NCBI RefSeq assembly: GCF_964355755.1
Contig: NC_092678.1
Location: 18,510,922-18,574,921, forward strand
DNA from: Antedon mediterranea
Lineage: Eukaryota > Echinodermata > Crinoidea > Comatulida > Antedonidae
DNA length: 64,000 nt
Direction: 5' to 3'
Positions 56,398 through 64,000 of the stretch are shown in pieces; within the stretch, counting starts at the first letter, position 1; the number at the start of each line of letters is the position of its first letter. Made by a program: the position numbers and the translations under genes. The notes beneath the pieces are model-generated. The model was not told the origin of the DNA. It searched no databases and saw only the letters and a program-made list of their open reading frames with translations.

Positions 56398-57005
56398 TAG
56401 TCGCGTGGATGCGACTCTATAGTTCACTATGTCGGTCGGTCTGTCGGTCTGTCGGTCCGGTATCACTATGCGTTTTATCGATTTTCTGTACTTTGTGAAC
56501 TGTTTTGATGTACAGACAATTAGTCGCGTGGGTGGACGCGACTCTATAGTTCACTATGTCGGTCGGTCTGTCGGTCTGTCTGTCGGTCCGGTATCACTAT
56601 GCGTTTTATCGCTTTTCTGTACTTTTTTTTACTGTGTTGATGTACAGACAATTAGTCGCGTGGGTGGACGCGACTCTATAGTTCACTATGTCCGTCGGTC
56701 TGTCGGTCTGTCGGTCTGTCTGTCGGTCCGGTATCACTATGCGTTTTATCGCTTTTCTGTACTTTTTGAACTGTTTTGATGTACAGACAATTAGTCGCGT
56801 CCACCCACGCGACTAATTGTCATAGTTCACTATGTCGGTCGGTCGGTCGGTCGGTCTGTCTGTCGGTCTGGTATCACTATGCGTTTTATCGCTTTTCTGT
56901 ACTTTTTGAACTGTTTTGATGTACAGAAAAGTTTTAAAGTACATTACTTTTTGAAAGTTCATTTTTTTCTGAGAGCACGCGACTTATGGCTGTTGGCCTT
57001 GTTTT
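56398..57005. repeat. GGTC/GGTCTGTC element, four tandem units of ~120-140 bp
   Basis: Units begin 'tagtcgcgtgggtggacgcg' and contain 'actctatagttcactatgtc', a (GGTC/TGTC)n tract, 'ccggtatcactatgcgtttt' and 'ctgttttgatgtacagacaa'; they start near 56398, 56521, 56654 and 56792. The array closes with 'gcacgcgacttatggctgtt' plus 'ggccttgttt', a terminus also present in the short copy at 58068-58178. At the fourth junction the unit start is inverted, forming 'tagtcgcgt-ccaccc-acgcgacta'. Confidence 0.85.
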
Positions 57006-57179
57006 TCGTCGGAAGTGATTAACTTTATTAAAACTACAGAATAACTTATTGAAAGTCCGATTTAATCAATCTTCATTTTTTATGTTTTTGTTTAAATAAA
57101 ATAGGTTTCAAACCAGAACGGTTAGCACAAACAAGATACTCATGCAGCGCTCTCGATGTATTGCTACACAATCATTACT

Positions 57180-57610
57180 TTTCCTTCTCTATCCGGCTTT
57201 CCATTTCCGTGACGATTTTGCCGCGATAATATAAAAAGAACTAATGAACGATTGGATATTTTCATTATAGGTACGTAACGTACCACAACGCGGAATTCTT
57301 TGTATGCATGCGCATATTGTATCATTTGCTTTCATATGTAAATATATAATTAGACCTATTAACATAAAGTACGCGCGATATTCTACTGCTGATGATAAGA
57401 AAGTATGTTGTATCGCAACTAAATCAACGAATAAAACGTACGTAACGTATCCCAAGGCGGATTGGTTTGTAGGCATGCGCAGATTGATGTTCGTTAGACT
57501 ATTGGTAACGGTATCGCGTCTTGCACAGAGACGATTAATTAGGCAGCAGATGCTGTATAATTTTACACAATTTTATACAGCACAAAATAAGAAAATGTGT
57601 TAACAACCTG
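57180..57610. other. Dispersed repeat remnants, no gene
   Basis: 'gtacgtaacgtaccacaacg' (57271) and 'gtacgtaacgtatcccaagg' (57438) are diverged direct copies, each followed about 30 bases on by a 'gcatgcgca' word, giving a ~167-bp imperfect tandem repeat. The middle resembles 55640-55725. The open frames on both strands are unconvincing. Confidence 0.45.
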
Positions 57611-58067
57611 TGGGAAGTTTAATCTAGGTTAAGCTATCGCATATAAAATAGTCGTAAAGCAATTAATTATTTCAGAACAACATACACAAGTACACAACAA
57701 TAATACTAAACATTCAATAATCATGATTGGAACAATGTTTTTTTTAACATTAAAAAACTTTTTATGTATTTAAGTTTGTGTAACTGTTTACATATTATTA
57801 TTTAATGTAATTTTGTTCGATTTATATTGCGCTTATACAATCAAAAGTTTGTCCCAAAGCGCTGAGAGAAAAATCAGCAAGAAATTACAAAGAAAAAGAG
57901 TGTTTTGAATGTGAAATAACTAATATATGTTTAATCAGTTTCCTTTGAAAGATAAGTGAAATATAAAATATACATACTCTCTTTTACAAGTTAAGACCTG
58001 AAAAATGAAACGAATTACGTGCATGCATTTACGATAATTAATAAATTCTTGAAATCATATTTTTAGT
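57611..58067. other. No gene seen
   Basis: AT-rich; a weak 'atattgcgcttatacaat ... ccaaagcgctgagag' pair at 57825-57870 resembles the dispersed repeat at 23975. Confidence 0.35.
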
Positions 58068-58178
58068 AGCGTGGACGCGACTCTATAGTTCACTATGTCG
58101 GTCGGTCGGTCGGTCTGTCTGTCGGTCCGGTATCACTATGCGTTTTAGCACGCGACTTATGGCTGTTGGCCTTGTTTA
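58068..58178. repeat. Short copy of the GGTC element
   Basis: 'tagtagcgtggacgcgactc', 'tatagttcactatgtcggtc', 'ccggtatcactatgcgtttt' then directly 'agcacgcgacttatggctgt' and 'tggccttgttt'. It has the same two ends as 56398-57005 with a single internal unit. Confidence 0.8.
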
Positions 58179-59131
58179 ATAAGCCAATTTCTTTGAAATT
58201 AATTTGTTTAAATCTTTGCAAAAGCGCATACGTCCTTCCTAATCGAAAGTTCAACTTTCGGCAAACTGATTTCTAATTCTATAACTAGCGTAATATTTCG
58301 ATGTTAATCCCTACAATACAATTACACAGTTCGGGGATTAGTATGGGATTAATTATGTTGTAAATACAATTTAAATTTATATCATCTCACTTGCAGACGA
58401 TAGTTTGTTCTAGTTTTATCCGACAGCAATAAAACATATTTAGATTGACTTACAGTAAACACAGAAAATAGTTTTGTATTCGTGATTCCAATTTAATCCA
58501 GTTTAATCTGGATTGATCAAGTTTAATCCAGTTTGATTTAGTTTGATCCGCATATCAACGAATTTGTATATATTGTAAATCTAGTGAGCGTTCTAACGTA
58601 ATTCTATTTTATGAGAAACTTTATGAAATCAATTTCTATGAAACTGGTCAATAAAAAAAAATCCCAAAACAAACAAATTGAAAGTTTTACAATTTTAAAG
58701 TGTAGGCGCTATATTTGGAGATGGCTATCAATGATGTTCGCCATTGATTTCTATTTTTTTTAAATTAGGTTAGTTGATAAAATATTTTATTTTTCTTGAA
58801 AATTGTATATTGTTAATTGACCAAAGTCAAACACTTTAGTAACAAAAACTTATTTCCGTTTCGGAAAACAGTACAACAGGGCCATTACATATCAGTTTAA
58901 TCCTCTTGGTTAAACTGGAAGGATTACCCTCTTTACCAGTCGTTGAATACAACCATTATATATCCCTTCTGAACTCCACGTGTTACGAAACTAACCAATC
59001 ACATTGCATGTTGTCTGAGAACATCACGATTTTTAAAATAGAAATTTAAGGAAATTATGACTTTTTCAATTCATTCACTGTGTTATAAACTGTCTTATGA
59101 TAAATAATAATAAATGAAAAAACACAGTTAA
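58179..59131. other. No gene seen; (TTTAATCCAG)n-like patch
   Basis: 'tttaatccag' and variants repeat at about 58492-58550, and related 'ggtttaatcc' words lie near 58896-58925. Otherwise AT-rich. Confidence 0.4.
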
Positions 59132-59235
59132 GCCTTGTCTACACTATCAAACTTTATGTGATGTGCCCATATGGACATGGTGATTTCATATCACTACCAT
59201 ACTTGGGCATACTACTACCATATGTGGGCACACGT
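59132..59235. repeat. MITE-like family B, partial copy
   Basis: Opens 'ttaagccttgtctacactat' and 'caaactttatgtgatgtgcc', the family B left end, then 'atttcatatcactaccatac'. No matching right terminus was found. Confidence 0.6.
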
Positions 59236-59536
59236 TGGTGCATATAATGTAAAAAACAATCCGGGTTTTGTTGTAATAGATTCAATTATTGACATTGGGG
59301 ACGTTGGATGCCTTATCGTATCAACTTCCATATTCATCAGTTTAAATCGTTTTGGAAAAATGATATTACAGACGTGACAGGCTTCGGGGTACCGTGATAT
59401 TCCATTCGGCTAGGGATTCATTACTCCATATTGACTTTCAGAAAAATCAGGACAAGCATAATGTACTTCAAATGAAATATAAAATACAACAATAATAGAA
59501 AGATTACGTAATGTTTATAATTAGAAATTATCTATC
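59236..59536. other. No gene seen
   Basis: The open frame 59171-59377 begins inside the family B copy and is taken to be fortuitous. Confidence 0.35.
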
Positions 59537-59750
59537 TAAAGCTTGGTTCCCACTAGCGACGCAACGTAACGCAACCTACGCAAGGAAAGAAAATGCCCTT
59601 CCAATCATTGTGCTTGCCCCCACCTGCGTGAAATCAAACCTGCGATGTTTGCAGCACTGTTTTGTCGTCGGTTCCCACTTGTGATTACGCAATACAGCAC
59701 TTTGCGTCAATACGTCGCTGCGTTGCGTTCTAGTGGGAACCACGCTTAAG
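59537..59750. repeat. MITE-like family A, long subtype, complete
   Basis: 'taaagcttggttcccactag' at the left and 'gttctagtgggaaccacgct' plus 'taa' at the right form inverted ends. The interior 'gcgatgtttgcagcactgtt' and 'gtcggttcccacttgtgatt' matches 11319-11672 closely. It is about 214 bp. Confidence 0.8.
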
Positions 59751-60660
59751 GACTCGCTATCACTTCAAGTGGTAGCAAAATTTAATAGTATGCATTATAC
59801 AACAATTTCCATTTGATTGGTCAATTACGTATCACCTACGTTCGGTATTATTTCTACTAAACGGAAAGTCATATTTAATGGTGATATTTAATGGCACTAT
59901 TGCACACTGGCACTATTGCACGTTCAGCTTTTAGTTAGGTTTTTAATGACCATTTCATACGTATTAGAAACAGCATATTAATACAAAAGTTTAATGTTTT
60001 GGATTTAAGAGATTGATGAGCGGAACTCTCAACCTTTAATGTTTGTATCATTCCAACTGAAGTTGGTTGATCAGGGAAAAAATGGAAATTTATCGCATTT
60101 TTTTGGTGGAATTATTGGAAACCCAATTCAAATGCAATCCATAATAGTATTCTGATTTATATTAAAAATTGTCATTAACCTAACATTTCTCACGTTGATG
60201 GAAAAGTAAGAGACTCAATCAAATGGCAATTTTATTTGCAGTTCCGTACGTTATTGTCTGATACGATTACAATTGTTTTGATAGAAATTTAAGAGAATGA
60301 TTCGCTTTTCAATCAATTCTAGCTATCATGCCTTCGTTTCACTTTGTTATGAACTAATAAATAAATATATACGTTTTTACAGCTATACTTTATCGTCAAA
60401 TACAATTCCGATTTTTTATTTAGTGTAAGGAAATATTTACTATTTCAATGACATAATGCTTTTTTTTTTAATTTCAGTTTGTTATAAACTGACTTTTATT
60501 TTAATAAATCAATACGTATTTTTGTTACGTATTTTATTGTCTGAGAACATTACAATTTTTTTCCTTCAAATTTTTCAATTTGTTATAAACTGTCTTAGGA
60601 TAATAATAAATAAATAAATACAGTTAAGCCCTTAAGCTTTAGCCTACGTAATATTGTCTG
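59751..60660. other. No gene seen
   Basis: AT-rich; 'aatttgttataaactg' words recur near 60475 and 60580 and, with 'ttataaactgtcttatgata', near 59083, a diverged dispersed repeat of about 100 bp. Confidence 0.4.
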
Positions 60661-60662
60661 TA

Positions 60663-60775
60663 AAGCTTAGTTTCCACTAGGACATACACGCAACGCAAGC
60701 GAGTAGACCAATTACAAGCGACGACTTAGGTTGCGGAACATCCATATGTTGCGTGTCTAGTGGGAGCCAAGCATT
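60663..60775. repeat. MITE-like family A, short copy
   Basis: 'aagcttagtttccactagga' to 'gtctagtgggagccaagcat', with the internal 'gagtagaccaattacaagcg'. Confidence 0.6.
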
Positions 60776-61325
60776 GCAATTTCCATTTGTGTTTTTATTC
60801 ATTCAGTTTATGCCCTTCATATTATAGATAATCTTGCGATATTCATAAGTGTATTTAGTTTCCAATTGTTGGAGAAGAGTTATTTAAATTGTAGAAATAC
60901 TGTCTTTATGAGAAGCATGCACCTCTCTCTGATCTATGAAATTAAATCTAGCGTTCGTTGATATTTAATTCTTTAGGTTAAATATTAGAGGACAAAATAG
61001 CAAATCTGTTAATAATATGCAAATATCGTATACATTTAGTAGTATAAAAACTATAATTTCCATTTTTTGGAATAAAAGCATTTTTTTATAATACTCTTTC
61101 CCATCGGTTTTTTGAAAATAATTCCGTTTGCAAAAAGTTGTGAATCTTCAATTTCACGATCAAGGATATACTGAGAAGATATTAAATATAATATTACTTT
61201 CTCAATGATCACCCTGTATCTATAGGTATTGGATTATTAGATTATTTATAACCCGACATTTGTGAAGATTAAAGGGGTGATTACACACTGTAGCCATAAG
61301 TATAACAGTTTAAATCCAATAAAAA
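60776..61325. other. No gene seen
   Basis: AT-rich spacer without exon-like segments. Confidence 0.4.
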
Positions 61326-61329
61326 AACG

Positions 61330-61470
61330 TAGTGTTCAGTAATGATATGTTTAGCCGTTTAGCCCTGTGTAGTGTGTACGGTATGTTTAGTAATGACATG
61401 CTTAGCCGTTTAGCCCTGTGTAGTGTGTATGTTTAGTAATGAAATGTTAGCCATTTAGTCCTTTGTAAAC
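61330..61470 (+). repeat. ~55-bp tandem repeat, three units
   Basis: 'gtttagtaatgacatgctta' / 'gccgtttagccctgtgtagt' / 'gtgta' is repeated three times, the third unit degraded. Confidence 0.8.
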
Positions 61471-62766
61471 AATATCTAGTCTAGTAAGGACACGTTTAAC
61501 CGTTTTCTGAGTTAAAAACGTCGGTTGGGATAACATGAATGCATCAACGTATATAAACTCGCATTTTCCACATACAATATTATCAGTCAGATGTTTGGTC
61601 CATTCAACGCGACTACACCGTTTTCGACTCGCAAACATCAATCTACGCATGCGTAGAAAGACTGCTAGATTCAAGCTAGGTCGTCATGGAAACAAATATC
61701 GCTAATTGGCCTATGCAATAATATATTCTATTGCACGCTATGTGACCCACATTCGTCCAATCAAATGACAAGAATTTATTTAGGTGTTATATAATATATT
61801 CTATCTGGAGCATACTTATATGAACTTCTTGTTAATTAATTTAAAATAAAAATAGTTTGATGAACAAGTATTGAAGTCAATTTAGACTCAATTTGTAAAA
61901 TTATTTGTTACGTAAATGATTTCTGACTTAAACACCGGTCCCCTAGGCGTTTAGTCCAATTTCTAAATGTTCCTTGCCAACTTTAACGTCAATTTAAGAT
62001 AGCGTAACTATGTATGTTACTTCTTTGAAAACTCGTTGACGTGTTTAACCAGGTATCCCAGCGAAAATTACACATACCCTTTAAAGACTAATTAATGAAA
62101 GTTGATGAATATTGACAATTGTAATCGACAGTCGTTGCTTTTATTACCGTTTGTTGATGTTAATGAATTTTGAATATAAATCATAGAATTAGTTTGAATG
62201 CCATAACATTATAAACATACACCTAATATAACATGGTACTATTTTTATTATGATTCGGTGATATCTGTTTTATGTTTAATATGTTTTGTTCTATAAAAGT
62301 TCGGCTTACGTATGCTATTTCCACCCGGCTGTATCTCCTTAACATTGTGTTATATTTTACCCAGTATCTGGGAAGAAAGGCAATCTAACAACAGAATGCT
62401 GATTTGATTAATGGTTTTATGTTTGGTTGCGACACGATCAGTTTCACGCTCCTAAACAAAAACTTGAGAATAAAGTATTCCTACTTGGTACTTTAATCGC
62501 AATTATTATGAATTTGTCGCAGCCAATCTTAAGATGAAAGGTGTTACACGTTCCTATCTTGGTTGTTAGATTGCCTTGATCTGGGCATTACACTGTAAAT
62601 TATACAGTGTAACATATCTATGTGTCGCCAATATTATGTTACGGTTGAGGTTGGTTAAGCATATGACCTAAGACAGAAGTGTGGTCAATTACATAATTCC
62701 CTAATTACGATACTCGAAAAATATATAAGATACAATATACCAATAATGTTACTGCTATTTCATACA
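61471..62766. other. No gene supported
   Basis: A - strand frame at 61447-61674 has a basic, protein-like composition (RMRRLMFASRKRCSRVEW) but overlaps the tandem repeat at one end and shows no splice or start context. The remainder is AT-rich. Confidence 0.3.
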
Positions 62767-62810
62767 AAATGAAAATATTCAATTTTCCTCAATCATGTTT
62801 TGTTTAACAG

Positions 62811-62872
62811 ATGAACAGTTACATAGATACTCAAATATAAGAAATAAAACGGAATCACTTAATAGTTGGTAG
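62811..62872 (+). CDS. Candidate alternative terminal exon, copy 1
   Basis: Preceded by 'cctcaatcatgttttgttta' and 'acag', a fair 3' splice site. In phase 1 the exon reads EQLHRYSNIRNKTESLNSW then stop. It is the first of two tandem copies (~119-bp unit 62767-62885). Tyr-Ser-Asn-Ile fits a YxxΦ endocytic motif. No upstream exon was identified in the window, so gene membership is unknown. See copy 2 for the comparison. Confidence 0.35.
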
Positions 62873-62930
62873 GCTGTAATATGAAAAAATGAAAATATTC
62901 AATTTTCCTCAATCATGTTTTGTTTAACAG

Positions 62931-63016
62931 ATGAAGATTTACTCTATAGATACTCTACTATAAGTAATGAAACGGAATCACTTGATAGTTGTTGGGCTGT
63001 AATACTCATCCTTTAA
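62931..63016 (+). CDS. Candidate alternative terminal exon, copy 2
   Basis: Has the same acceptor sequence as copy 1, and in phase 1 reads EDLLYRYSTISNETESLDSC then WAVILIL and stop. Compared with copy 1 the coding part has several substitutions and one 3-base insertion that keeps the frame, whereas the ~45 bases before the acceptor are identical. TES-L-S and YS-x-I are kept in both. This suggests duplicated, alternatively used terminal exons of a + strand gene, but a non-coding tandem repeat cannot be excluded. Confidence 0.35.
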
Positions 63017-64000
63017 CTAATAAGTTAAGTTAAATTAATGTGCCTATTCCGAATGTATCGCCTGTAGGCCAAATCTTGCGATCTCCCACAATACTTCTTT
63101 ACGCAGTCACTCCATCTGATTCAATTACACGCTGGGAAGAAATGCCCGTGGGTGTTAGATGTAAGATTATTTGTCTTGCATGCCACGGTATTAGGGTCTT
63201 TATTACTTAAATCCCACGAGCATAATGGTAACCTGCAACATTGAGTTATCAATGAGGTTGTAACTTAATTTATGTTTAACAATATGACATTAAAACAATA
63301 TTAACTTTAGCAAAACATTGATTATTCACTGAATTATCTTAAACTTTAACGATTTGGAGAAAGTTGCTTAGAACTTTCGAAAATAGCTTGATTATACATT
63401 GAAAACGATATGAGTAAATATTTGTAAGGTAGAGATTGAAATAGAGATAATTGAATAACTAAATGTGAGTGTATACATCGAAAAATTGAATAAGGAATTG
63501 ATTTTTTCTGATTTCTGTTAACATATTTAAACACAATCGTTTGATTCAAATATATTATTCATTTTCAAGAATTTGTGCCAATTAAAACAATCATTTTAAC
63601 ATTGTGGTTACATTCTGGCCAACTTAATTAAGGAACACATACTTTTACAAGATCTAAATATATATTCTTTCCTTTCATTTTTAATACATACAATAAATCC
63701 GATCTGCTATAATAATTTTCTAAAAGATATATTTTGCCTTGCAAAATTTTCTGGTATGGGCCTATGAACGACGTCAGTAGAGTGACGTAGTGTGCGTACT
63801 GTGTATTACACGCTTGTATAAATCATGTGTTTAACTTAATTAAAAATACTGTAGGCCTACTTTATAATATCACGCCATTTGTAAAAGGGTAAATTAGCAA
63901 AGTTCCGATAATCTGATTGTCTAAATTATATTTCATCAGTCTTAGACCTAATGTAGTAGGCATATTATGTTTAAATCAATCAATGAGAACATTGATTTTA
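63017..64000. other. No gene seen
   Basis: AT-rich sequence downstream of the duplicated exons. 'ttctggtatgggcctatgaacg' with CpG near 63752-63800 is the only GC-richer patch. Confidence 0.35.

Noticed and set aside
56398-56940. CRISPR-like array because of regularly spaced repeats
   Set aside because: The units are whole 120-140-bp tandem repeats without unique spacers, and the DNA is eukaryotic.
61447-61674. 75-codon basic frame on the - strand
   Set aside because: It overlaps a tandem repeat and lacks a supported start, splice sites or a recognisable domain.

Overview
The window is AT-rich eukaryotic genomic DNA: genes are short exons separated by introns, tandem repeats and miniature transposons are dense, and there is no operon-like packing. 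The many palindromic TAGGCCTA/CTAGGCCTAG clusters and the types of MITE-like and SINE-like repeats suggest a marine invertebrate deuterostome, possibly an echinoderm. That is an inference from general appearance, not from a species-specific marker. Most long open frames here are fortuitous; only a few regions behave like real coding exons.

Genes. (1) 1321-1767 (+) is the 3' terminal exon of an unrecognised gene, probably a membrane protein tail ending in a PDZ-ligand-like Ser-Ala-Leu. (2) 19765-25394 (-) is the clearest gene: a FHIT (fragile histidine triad, diadenosine triphosphate hydrolase) orthologue with five coding exons. Its first coding exon carries an apparent one-base deletion. (3) Between 27.4 and 41.1 kb on the + strand lie three small two-exon genes with the same plan: a short N-terminus, one membrane segment, a phase-1 intron, and a tail with exactly two PPxY motifs. 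I read them as a tandem paralogous family of small WW-domain (Nedd4-type E3) adaptor proteins, and they are the best candidate for something undescribed. (4) 53761-54135 (+) starts with a signal peptide and has prohormone-type basic sites including Gly-Arg-Arg, so it may be a neuropeptide or secreted-factor precursor. (5) 62.8-63.0 kb (+) holds two tandem copies of a short terminal exon, each with its own splice acceptor. (6) 19243-19584 (-) is a Cys-rich open frame of uncertain status.

Repeats and mobile DNA. A ~7 kb element with CCCAGTGGGCA inverted ends and internal CAACGTTG-type satellite arrays (31800-38781) sits between the second and third PPxY genes. A piggyBac-like non-autonomous element flanked by TTAA is at 46073-47113. 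Three MITE-like families recur: A (ends GCTTGGTTCCCACTAG), B (ends GCTCTGTCTACACTATC) and C (ends AAAGATGTATTGTCCC). A tRNA-derived SINE is at about 45.4-45.7 kb. Tandem arrays have units of 24, 31, 51, 60, 61, 82, 100, 120 and ~130 bp. The 51-bp array abuts the last FHIT exon and repeats its splice acceptor; the 60-bp array repeats a POU octamer and an E-box. No transposase, reverse transcriptase, rRNA gene or intact tRNA gene was recognised.
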